This document shows, in pieces, positions 1-5,302 of a stretch of DNA of 5,741 nt. This DNA comes from Deferribacteraceae bacterium. GTDB taxonomy: Bacteria; Chrysiogenota; Deferribacteres; Deferribacterales; JAISNW01. The stretch lies in NCBI GenBank assembly GCA_031278965.1, contig JAITJJ010000119.1, positions 1 through 5,741 of the forward strand. Direction: 5' to 3'. A program made the translations under genes and the position numbers. The notes under the pieces are model-generated. The model was not told the DNA's origin and searched no databases. It saw only the letters and a program-made list of their open reading frames with translations. The first letter of the stretch is position 1. Every line of letters starts with the position of its first letter.

Positions 1-3
1 TAA

Positions 4-75
<72 letters not shown>

Positions 76-97
76 CCAATCTCCTTAAAGAATTGAG

Positions 98-126
98 AGT
101 TTATTGTAGTTTGCTATACTTGTCAA
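98..126 (-). promoter_or_regulatory. Sigma-70-type promoter of tRNA-fMet
   Basis: On the minus strand, a perfect -35 box TTGACA (126-121) is followed by a 17-base spacer and the -10 box TAAACT (103-98, 4 of 6 consensus bases). Initiation would fall near position 91, about 15 bases before the mature 5' end at 75. The promoter lies in the 108-base gap downstream of fliQ, so the tRNA need not depend on read-through from it. Confidence 0.7.
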
Positions 127-183
127 GGAAAAACATGGTATTATATTCATAAATTTCCAGACTGTTCTGAAAAGGGGTGAACC

Positions 184-459
184 CTATATCTTTCCGATAT
201 AGAGGTTCATATTTATTATAAGCTCTCTGGTATAAGCTACAATTATCTGCAACATCCAGGGGAAGAATACCGCAAGGCTTATCATAATAGCTAAAATTTT
301 AGGGATGAAAGCCAGCGTCATCTCTTGAATCTGGGTAACTGCTTGAAATACAGAGACCGCAAGCCCCACAACAAGCCCGAAGAGAAGCATCGGAGCCGCC
401 ACCAAAAGGGCTATTTTTAGGGCACCGAGCATTAAGTTTATTACCAGATCAGCATCCAT
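184..459 (-). CDS. fliQ: Flagellar biosynthetic protein FliQ
   Basis: FliQ is a small inner-membrane subunit of the FliPQR gate, through which flagellar substrates enter the type III export channel. The 91-residue product has the family length (about 89) and two hydrophobic hairpin helices, roughly residues 13-38 and 50-74. Between them is the diagnostic segment FQAVTQIQEMTLAFIPK (38-54), and a PWML motif (67-70) follows where FliQ proteins have GPWML. The same fold occurs in SctS/HrcS of virulence type III systems, but the FQAxTQIxEMTLxFIPK wording is flagellar. The ATG at 459 has a Shine-Dalgarno match, GGTGA, seven bases upstream. fliP and fliR, usually its direct neighbours, are absent: tRNA-fMet is downstream and a cytochrome gene is 74 bases upstream. 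With no obvious promoter or terminator in that gap, co-transcription with the cytochrome is possible. Confidence 0.93.
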   Translation of the reverse strand: MDADLVINLMLGALKIALLVAAPMLLFGLVVGLAVSVFQAVTQIQEMTLAFIPKILAIMISLAVFFPWMLQIIVAYTRELIINMNLYIGKI

Positions 460-533
460 ATCGCAATCACCAAAATACTGCGGTTCCGGAAGGAAGCTAT
501 TCGGAGCTGAAGCGCTTTGGCAGCTGCAACCCT

Positions 534-1733
534 TTAATTATCCGCTTCAACCGTATTTTCCTGAACCACATGTCCCGCATTAAATTCTTCTTCCAGCATA
601 TTCAGATGCTCAAATATTTTATCCGCATAGCCGGAGTTGTGGATACCGCGGCTCCCGTCCTTCTTTAATATATTCAGGAGATCTTCATAGGAGTTAAAGA
701 GCTCTTGTTTAGCGCGGGGGAACGTCCGGCGGTTTTTAACCTGTCCGCTCCAGAATGCGTCAGCTTGGGCTAGCTGTTCGTCGAAAGTCTCTTGGAACAT
801 ATCTTTTATATCCGCATATCCTTCATCGTGGCAATTTTCGCAGGATTCGCGGGAAGGTCTGTCAAAAGCATCCGTATGGCAGTCAAGGCAGCTGAGATCG
901 GACATCTCCCATTCAACGCCCTGAACCCCAAAACTTTCCGCTGCAACCCCTGCCTGAATGGAAACCTGCGTGGCGTGGCACTTAAAGCAGTCATCATTTT
1001 CAGCTGGGTGCTTCCCTTCACCGCGTTTAACTTCATGACAGTCAAAACAGGTTTGCATATCTATTGTGCTGTAATAGCTTCCGGAGTGGCTTACTTTTAC
1101 GTGGCAGTCAGCGCACAAAACGCCGTTATCGGTAACGTGAAGGCTATGGTTCGGATCAGAACCATAGGAGGTGGGCTCACGGAGTATATCCCTAAGCCCG
1201 AATATCTTTCTGAACTCCGGGTTCTCCACCTTGTCTATCTGCCGCATGGTGACGCCCGCAAAGCTCATAAAGTGGTTTTTCCGGTTATTTAAGTTTACTT
1301 GATCCGAATGGCAGTGCAAACAAACGTTTTGGTTTACCAAGGTGGCGCTTTCCTCCGGATAACCTTCAAAACGGGAGAGCTTTTCAAGTTTTGCCTCTTT
1401 GGACATAAGCAATTCCGCAAATAGATCATACAGCCCACCCATCTTTGCTTTCATATATCCCCAAGCTCCCGGGGCGGAACTGTGGCAATCCAGACACTCT
1501 ATGCCGTTTGCCGCGTGAACATTGCTTGACCATGTATAATACTCGGCAAGGGGCCCTACCCCTTCGTTTGGGTGACACTTTTTGCAAAACTCCGGGTTGC
1601 TGGTATAGTGCATAAGTTCATAACTTGCGGCTGTCCCCGCAATCAATATAAAGACAAAGATAAGCAGGGATACGAGAGGCCTCCTCTTTATAAACCCGCC
1701 TATACCGCGAAACAATTTAGACAATTTTGACAC
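534..1733 (-). CDS. Membrane-anchored octaheme cytochrome c (NapC/NirT-like N-terminus)
   Basis: The 399-residue product has eight CXXCH haem-attachment motifs, at residues 50-54, 80-84, 138-142, 207-211, 229-233, 249-253, 282-286 and 298-302. A basic stretch (FIKRRP) and one uncleaved-looking hydrophobic segment (about 19-39) fix it in the inner membrane with the haem domain in the periplasm. The first part, with a histidine seven residues before the second motif (NVHAANGIECLDCH), resembles NapC/NirT/NrfH quinol-oxidising cytochromes. At least eight histidines lie outside the motifs, enough for bis-histidine ligation. The likely role is moving electrons from the quinone pool to a periplasmic partner; the partner is not encoded here. 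After the last haem comes a helical, haem-free tail of about 95 residues containing DGSRGIHN (359-366), a pattern seen in other multiheme cytochromes. I chose GTG at 1733 because a strong GGGGGGGA ribosome-binding site precedes it. A frame-extending TTG at 1757 has none and would leave a leader of only about five bases. Confidence 0.88.
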   Translation of the reverse strand: MSKLSKLFRGIGGFIKRRPLVSLLIFVFILIAGTAASYELMHYTSNPEFCKKCHPNEGVGPLAEYYTWSSNVHAANGIECLDCHSSAPGAWGYMKAKMGGLYDLFAELLMSKEAKLEKLSRFEGYPEESATLVNQNVCLHCHSDQVNLNNRKNHFMSFAGVTMRQIDKVENPEFRKIFGLRDILREPTSYGSDPNHSLHVTDNGVLCADCHVKVSHSGSYYSTIDMQTCFDCHEVKRGEGKHPAENDDCFKCHATQVSIQAGVAAESFGVQGVEWEMSDLSCLDCHTDAFDRPSRESCENCHDEGYADIKDMFQETFDEQLAQADAFWSGQVKNRRTFPRAKQELFNSYEDLLNILKKDGSRGIHNSGYADKIFEHLNMLEEEFNAGHVVQENTVEADN

Positions 1734-1739
1734 TTTATG

Positions 1740-1747
1740 TCCCCCCC
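1740..1747 (-). promoter_or_regulatory. G-tract ribosome-binding site of the octaheme cytochrome gene
   Basis: Read on the minus strand, GGGGGGGA ends six bases before the GTG at 1733 and is the only Shine-Dalgarno-like stretch near the start of this gene. It decides the start codon in favour of GTG over the in-frame TTG at 1757. The run of seven identical bases is unusual in a ribosome-binding site. Confidence 0.6.
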
Positions 1748-1768
1748 AAAAGTTCAAAAACTAATAGA

Positions 1769-1797
1769 ATTCTATGGTATATTTAAGAAAAGGTCAA
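1769..1797 (-). promoter_or_regulatory. Sigma-70-type promoter of the octaheme cytochrome gene
   Basis: On the minus strand the -35 box is TTGACC (1797-1792, 5 of 6), the spacer is exactly 17 bases, and the -10 box is TAGAAT (1774-1769, 5 of 6). Transcription would begin near 1762 and give a leader of about 29 bases to the GTG at 1733. fliQ further downstream may share this transcript. Confidence 0.75.
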
Positions 1798-1845
1798 CGC
1801 TAAAATTTTATTTTGTGGACTATACCCCGGAGATCGTGATCGTCC

Positions 1846-2019
1846 ATTGAAGTTAAAGTTATTTTCACCGGCAGAGTGGAAAGAGATAAAGCGGATGAGT
1901 TGACACGGGGCTTTATTGCGGCTAAACAGGACTCAATAAGTATGGATGAATTCAGCAAAAATATGCTCTGCAAGGGGAAATTTATCATACTTTCCTCTGA
2001 AGAAATTCCTAAAGAATAG
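1846..2019 (+). pseudogene. Short unrecognised frame with coding character but no standard start codon
   Basis: The frame ending in TAG at 2017-2019 is open back to a TGA at 1837-1839. From 1846 it begins I/M-EVKVIFTGRVERDKADELT and runs 57 codons. The codons are strongly of the purine-any-pyrimidine type (GTT, ATT, ACC, GGC, GAT, GCT, GAC), as expected of genuine coding DNA, and the product is charged, soluble and rich in K, E and D. There is no ATG, GTG or TTG near the expected N-terminus. ATT at 1846 is the natural-looking first codon, and a GGAG (1829-1832) lies 13 bases upstream, too far for a good ribosome-binding site. A second frame just upstream (VDYTPEIVIV, 1815-1844) also reads like protein and is out of register, so a frameshift near 1840 is the alternative to a mutated start. 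I do not recognise the family. The frame converges on the gene ending at 2031. An ATT start, a decayed gene and chance are all possible. Confidence 0.4.
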
Positions 2020-2025
2020 ATTATG

Positions 2026-2055
2026 CCGCTTCAACTCTCCCTCTCTCTGAAGCGG
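2026..2055. other. Inverted repeat at the convergent gene ends, possible weak terminator
   Basis: CCGCTTCA (2026-2033) pairs perfectly with TGAAGCGG (2048-2055) across a 14-base pyrimidine/purine loop. The left arm includes the stop codon of the minus-strand gene ending at 2031, and the hairpin starts seven bases after the stop of the plus-strand frame. Neither side has a proper T-run, so it is not a canonical intrinsic terminator. Its place between converging frames makes a termination or RNA-end-protecting role reasonable. Confidence 0.3.
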
Positions 2056-3236
2056 GCGATGTCAACCACTTTGTCGCCATCATACTTGCTGTTAAATGCA
2101 TAAAAATCTATGACGGCGTCATTATAGACAGTTTGCGTATCCGGGCGGTAGGGGGAGTTCAGCTGAAGAACGGATAGAGCAGCGCCGTCCGGGGAGACCG
2201 CAACAAAATCAGGGTGGGGTATGGGGATTTCCTGAATTGCTCTCCCCGCATAGTCAAAGAGAAGCGCTTTATTAGCTTCCACAATCAGGGTGGTAGAATC
2301 CGCTGTGGGGATTATTTTATAGCTCCTATGAATGGGAGGCGGAAATGCGCCAAAGCCGGAGCTTGCCCCTTTCCCTCTGATATGGATATAAACCGGCTGG
2401 GCATATCTGTCATAAACCGCAATTCCGCCCACATCCTGCTCCGGATCGTAACTGCAGGGATTAAGCCATATCTTCCCGGCGGAAACCCCCATAGCTGCAA
2501 CCGAGCTTTCAATAAATGAAACGGAGCAGATCCCGGAATCATTTATATACACGATTAAAAAAGTGTTCCCTTGTGAATGATCCGCCGCTAGCAGGGCGAG
2601 AAAGCCCGGATTTGTGGATGTTCCTAAAAACAGATTATCTATATCATAGTCAAAATCCACCGTGCTTATGATCTCTAAGCACGGATCGTATATCTCAAGA
2701 GTTCCGCCCAGTTGACAGAACGGATGGTTTTCAGAGAGAAACCACTTTCCGCCTTCCTGTATATTTATCTCTTCCACCTTGCTTAAGGAGTCTCCCAAAC
2801 GGTATTGGTGAAGGCGATTATGGCGGATTAGGCTGCAGAATACGTCTTTGCCTTCGCTAAAGAGGGCATGATATGCCAGAGAGTGGCTATAACTCTCTCT
2901 GGCGGAGGAAAACACCAAACTGGAGCTTCCGTCCGAGTGAAGGCGGATAACTTTATAAATCTCCTCATACATAGTAATATATTCATGGAACTCCAGCCAT
3001 AGTTCCCCCGCAAAGGAGTGAACCCCTGCAAGCTGGCCAAAGCGGTATTCAAACTTCATTTTATGGCGGAACTTCCCATTGGGAGTGAAGAAAAATATAT
3101 TAAACGAATCCGCTGAATTGGAAATTGCGATTAAGGCGCCGTCTTCTAACGCCAATATTCTTAAACCATCCGCCACTAACCCCAAGGAGTTTGTTTCAAA
3201 TCCGTCAATTCCGCAAAAAAATCGTTTTTCAAACAT
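2031..3236 (-). CDS. Hypothetical soluble beta-rich protein, family not recognised
   Basis: This is a 401-residue product with no signal peptide, lipobox or membrane segment, so it is probably cytoplasmic. It is rich in short hydrophobic strands separated by turns containing G, D, N and P, for example ALEDGALIAIS near the start, ALLFDYAGRAIQEIPI and FVAVSPDGAALSVLQL near the end. That spacing resembles a beta-propeller of the WD40/NHL/SGL kind, but I see no clear repeat signature, so the fold is a guess. I find no catalytic motif and do not assign a function. The frame extends upstream to a TTG at 3302. I prefer the ATG at 3236 because that TTG is the first part of a good -35 box (TTGACT) whose -10 box also lies inside the extension, so the first 22 codons would not be transcribed. 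The ribosome-binding site is poor: GGGA lies about 14 bases upstream. The gene stands alone, with AT-rich DNA upstream and a converging short frame downstream. Confidence 0.75.
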   Translation of the reverse strand: MFEKRFFCGIDGFETNSLGLVADGLRILALEDGALIAISNSADSFNIFFFTPNGKFRHKMKFEYRFGQLAGVHSFAGELWLEFHEYITMYEEIYKVIRLHSDGSSSLVFSSARESYSHSLAYHALFSEGKDVFCSLIRHNRLHQYRLGDSLSKVEEINIQEGGKWFLSENHPFCQLGGTLEIYDPCLEIISTVDFDYDIDNLFLGTSTNPGFLALLAADHSQGNTFLIVYINDSGICSVSFIESSVAAMGVSAGKIWLNPCSYDPEQDVGGIAVYDRYAQPVYIHIRGKGASSGFGAFPPPIHRSYKIIPTADSTTLIVEANKALLFDYAGRAIQEIPIPHPDFVAVSPDGAALSVLQLNSPYRPDTQTVYNDAVIDFYAFNSKYDGDKVVDIARFRERES

Positions 3237-3274
3237 ATATTTATATTTTTTCCCGCTGTAATAATAGATTGCGT

Positions 3275-3302
3275 ATTCTACAGGGAAAGCAGTTTTAGTC
3301 AA
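3275..3302 (-). promoter_or_regulatory. Sigma-70-type promoter of the hypothetical gene ending at 2031
   Basis: On the minus strand the -35 box is TTGACT (3302-3297, 5 of 6), followed by a 16-base spacer and the -10 box TAGAAT (3280-3275, 5 of 6). The -10 hexamer is identical to the one before the cytochrome gene. Initiation would fall near 3268, about 32 bases before the ATG at 3236. It sits inside the longer open frame and therefore argues for the shorter gene. Confidence 0.6.
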
Positions 3303-3625
3303 GCAGATTTAAGAAACGCTTATCATAATCAATCTGCAGATTTCAAGATTAAGCACCTTCTTATTGCCCCAAAGTCAGATACAGCTGATTTATAATTTCA
3401 GCAAAAAAAGATAACAAGAGAGTTTTTTCTGACGAAACTTTTGTAGCCAAACGGAAGGGGAAGCGAGGTTTAGTCTTTTGCTCTTAGCTGCCTATTAGGA
3501 ACATTATCATAAATATATCGGAATCATTCTTTTACAAAAAAGAAAAAAGACCTTTACAGCTTCATTTATTTAATAAATAATAAAGCCTTCTTTCAATCAA
3601 CGGCTTGAATTTTCTGAAACTAAAA
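3303..3625. other. AT-rich intergenic stretch, nothing recognised
   Basis: No gene, RNA or repeat family is recognisable here. A 12-base palindrome, AATCTGCAGATT, lies at 3331-3342. Between 3361 and 3484 both strands carry open frames of 30-40 codons without start codons; neither is recognisable. The part from 3520 to 3600 is nearly pure A/T with runs of A and the string TTATTTAATAAATAA. The block looks like non-coding or long-decayed DNA separating two divergently arranged genes. Confidence 0.5.
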
Positions 3626-3653
3626 ATGAAAAAGGACTGAAATTATTTATAAT
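3626..3653 (+). promoter_or_regulatory. Possible promoter for the hemG unit
   Basis: A perfect -10 hexamer TATAAT (3648-3653) is preceded at 16 bases by ATGAAA (3626-3631), which matches 4 of 6 bases of the -35 consensus. Initiation near 3660 would give a leader of about 140 bases before hemG, containing the two short frames described separately. The region is so AT-rich that a chance match is a real risk. Confidence 0.35.
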
Positions 3654-3675
3654 CATATTTATTACAGGCATAAAA

Positions 3676-3753
3676 TTGAAAAACCCTATATTTACTGTCT
3701 TTTTAGCGGTAACCATACGAATTGTTATGACTGTTGGGATGGATTATGTATGA
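3676..3753 (+). CDS. Possible 25-codon hydrophobic frame ahead of hemG
   Basis: From a TTG at 3676 the frame reads KNPIFTVFLAVTIRIVMTVG and ends at TGA 3751-3753. It is strongly hydrophobic, and its codons resemble real coding DNA more than the flanking sequence does. The frame stays open upstream to 3577 without a better start, and AGG at 3666-3668 is a weak ribosome-binding site. Its stop overlaps the ATG of the next short frame as ATGA. It could be a leader peptide, or the surviving end of a gene now frameshifted against that frame. I do not recognise it. Confidence 0.2.
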   Translation: MKNPIFTVFLAVTIRIVMTVGMDYV

Positions 3754-3806
3754 TATCTGTTTTGCACTTTTTTAAGGATCTTGCTCCTGACGGAGAGAAC
3801 CTGTGA
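3750..3806 (+). CDS. Possible 18-residue peptide frame overlapping the hemG start
   Basis: ATG at 3750 opens a frame coding for MISVLHFFKDLAPDGENL. It ends at TGA 3804-3806, which overlaps the GTG of hemG (3803-3805) as GTGA, the arrangement typical of translational coupling. A purine-rich GGGATGGA (3736-3743) ends six bases before the ATG and could bind the ribosome. The sequence looks more like the tail of a larger protein than a free peptide. Joined by one base shift to the frame ending at 3753, it reads continuously, so it may be the 3' remnant of a former operon gene upstream of hemG. Function unknown. Confidence 0.3.
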   Translation: MISVLHFFKDLAPDGENL

Positions 3807-5239
3807 ACATCGCCGTTGTCGGAGCGGGAATATCCGGCGTTACCCTGGCTTATCTGTTATCGGAGAAAAAAAAGAGGGGAGCGAATATTGAGATTACGGT
3901 CTTTGAAGCGGAGGCGGAGTCGGGCGGTTGTATAAAAACTATTGTTTCAGACGGGTTCATGTTAGAATCAGGTCCGAACGGAATATTAAACAGCCGTGAA
4001 CATGTGCGCCGTATTTTGGATGGCGGCGGGCTTCTCTCCCAAACCGAACTAAGCTCTCCGTTGACTAAACGCCGCTATCTGGAGATTGGCGGCGCCCTCT
4101 TGAAAGCCCCGCAAGGGGTGTGGGAAGCGATTGCCACTCCAATTTTAACTTTTCAAGGAAAGTTAAGAATTTTAAAAGAACCGTTTATTCCGCCAAAAAC
4201 GGATTTTAACGGAGATGAATCCGTCTTTGATTTTGCCGAGAGGCGGTTGGGAAGTGAAGCGGCGGAAAAGTTGATAGCAACTCTAGTCGGCGGAGTTTTC
4301 GCGGGGGATGCAAAAAAACTCTCTATGTCAACCTCTTTCCCGCGGCTATACGAATTGGAAAAAGAGCACGGCTCTTTGCTAAAAGGGATGTTTGCCCGCA
4401 TAAAAGGGAAAAAATCGGAGAGGCATGCCCGTCCGAAGGATAGTTATAAACTTATATCTACCTCAAACGGCATGAAAGGGTTTGTTGACCTCCTTGAAAA
4501 TGCTGTGACAGACGTAAGTTTCCGTTACCAAGCCCCCATAAAATCAGTATTTAAAAACTTAGACGGGGGTTATACCGTAACAAGCATCGGTTCCGGCGTA
4601 GAAGTGGCGGAACGCTATGACGCTGTGGCGCTCTGCTGCAATGCTAAGGCGATCTCCCTTATAATCGGCAATATTGCGCCGAAGCTATCGGCGGAGTTTG
4701 CAAAAATTAGCTTTGCGCCGGTCTTTATGGTTGGTTTCGGCATTGACCGCACGGCGGTATCCCATCCGTTGGACGGGTTCGGCTACCTTGTAAACTATGT
4801 GGAAAGGGCGGCTGTGCTCGGCACCCTCTTCAGTTCCACGCTCTTTAAAGGGAGGGCGCCGGAAGGGAGAGTGATGCTCTCGGTCATCGGGGTGGGAGAC
4901 GGGAGAAACGACTATTTTTTAAAGAGCGATGAGGAACTTTCGGAGCTTATCTTTCAAAGTGTAAAAAAACCGCTGGGGATAACCGGGGCACCGCAAACCG
5001 TTCTCTCTTTCCGCACGGAAAACGCCATACCCCAATATTATGCGGGTCATAGAGAGTTAATAAATCTGGCGGAAGAGGCAATGCGGGAACATAGGGGCAT
5101 ATATATCGGCGGCAATTCGCTATACGGGATAAGCGTTTCAGATTGCATGAAAAGGAGCTTGGAGATAGCGGAAAGTATAGAATCTTTTTCCGCAAGAAAA
5201 AATCAGAGCAAAACCGAATCATGGCAAAAAATACGTTGA
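3803..5239 (+). CDS. hemG: Protoporphyrinogen oxidase, HemY-type flavoprotein
   Basis: This FAD enzyme of the HemY/PPOX family oxidises protoporphyrinogen IX to protoporphyrin IX, the step before iron insertion in haem synthesis. Its 478 residues match the usual 450-480. The N-terminal Rossmann motif is GAGISG (7-12), with the ribose-binding acidic residue E35 after strand 2 (ITVFE) and the flavin motif GGCIKT (41-46). Next come LESGPNG (54-60), a family-typical block FAERRLGSEAAEKLIATLVG (144-163) continuing into GVFAGDAKKLSMSTSFPRL (164-182), and a GFGYLV segment (326-330). The C-terminal FAD-contact motif is YIGGNSLYGISVSDCM (434-449). Relatives in Gram-positive bacteria (CgoX) act on coproporphyrinogen; the Gram-negative context favours protoporphyrinogen. 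No transmembrane helix is evident, and the protein is probably peripheral to the inner membrane. The GTG start has a good GGAG site seven bases upstream and overlaps the stop of a short upstream frame. No other haem gene is adjacent. The product supports cytochromes such as the octaheme protein in this window. Confidence 0.93.
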   Translation: MNIAVVGAGISGVTLAYLLSEKKKRGANIEITVFEAEAESGGCIKTIVSDGFMLESGPNGILNSREHVRRILDGGGLLSQTELSSPLTKRRYLEIGGALLKAPQGVWEAIATPILTFQGKLRILKEPFIPPKTDFNGDESVFDFAERRLGSEAAEKLIATLVGGVFAGDAKKLSMSTSFPRLYELEKEHGSLLKGMFARIKGKKSERHARPKDSYKLISTSNGMKGFVDLLENAVTDVSFRYQAPIKSVFKNLDGGYTVTSIGSGVEVAERYDAVALCCNAKAISLIIGNIAPKLSAEFAKISFAPVFMVGFGIDRTAVSHPLDGFGYLVNYVERAAVLGTLFSSTLFKGRAPEGRVMLSVIGVGDGRNDYFLKSDEELSELIFQSVKKPLGITGAPQTVLSFRTENAIPQYYAGHRELINLAEEAMREHRGIYIGGNSLYGISVSDCMKRSLEIAESIESFSARKNQSKTESWQKIR

Positions 5240-5264
5240 CAAAGCAGAACTTCCTAATAAGTAT
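5236..5264 (+). promoter_or_regulatory. Promoter-like -35 box ahead of the SRPBCC relic
   Basis: A perfect TTGACA (5236-5241) overlaps the hemG stop codon. A 17-base spacer leads to AAGTAT (5259-5264), a poor -10 match that lies inside the left arm of the inverted repeat. The -35 is convincing and the exact -10 is not. A repressor bound to the inverted repeat would block this promoter. Confidence 0.4.
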
Positions 5265-5287
5265 GCTTATTGTATGCATACTTATTA
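5255..5287. promoter_or_regulatory. Perfect 12-bp inverted repeat, probable repressor operator
   Basis: TAATAAGTATGC (5255-5266) and GCATACTTATTA (5276-5287) are exact reverse complements separated by nine bases. The repeat lies between the TTGACA box and the ribosome-binding site AGAGGA (5289-5294), the usual place for a dimeric winged-helix or TetR-like repressor site. Arms containing AGTAT/ATACT are of the kind bound by HxlR/MarR-type regulators, though that attribution is inference. No regulator gene is present in the window. As a terminator for hemG it would be poor, because it is AT-rich and has no T-run on the plus strand. Confidence 0.55.
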
Positions 5288-5302
5288 TAGAGGAATTAAT
5301 TT

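Noticed and set aside
160..190. Terminator for fliQ (GGGTTCACCCC followed by TTTT on the minus strand)
   Set aside because: The possible stem is only three or four base pairs, too short to call.
792..1292. Plus-strand open frame of 166 codons
   Set aside because: It lies entirely antisense to the octaheme cytochrome, whose frame contains the regularly conserved CXXCH motifs. It is a shadow.
1800..1988. Minus-strand open frame of 62 codons
   Set aside because: The codon pattern of the opposite strand (frame from 1846) is far more coding-like, and the minus product is leucine/serine-rich without features.
3331..3342. Palindrome AATCTGCAGATT as an operator for the hypothetical gene
   Set aside because: It lies upstream of the -35 box and is short. 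Palindromes of this size are expected by chance in such AT-rich DNA, and no second copy was found in the window.
3630..3806. A cysteine cluster (CYDCWDGLC) in the plus frame upstream of 3750
   Set aside because: There is no start codon upstream in this frame. The codons look less coding-like than those of the overlapping hydrophobic frame, so the cysteines are probably fortuitous.
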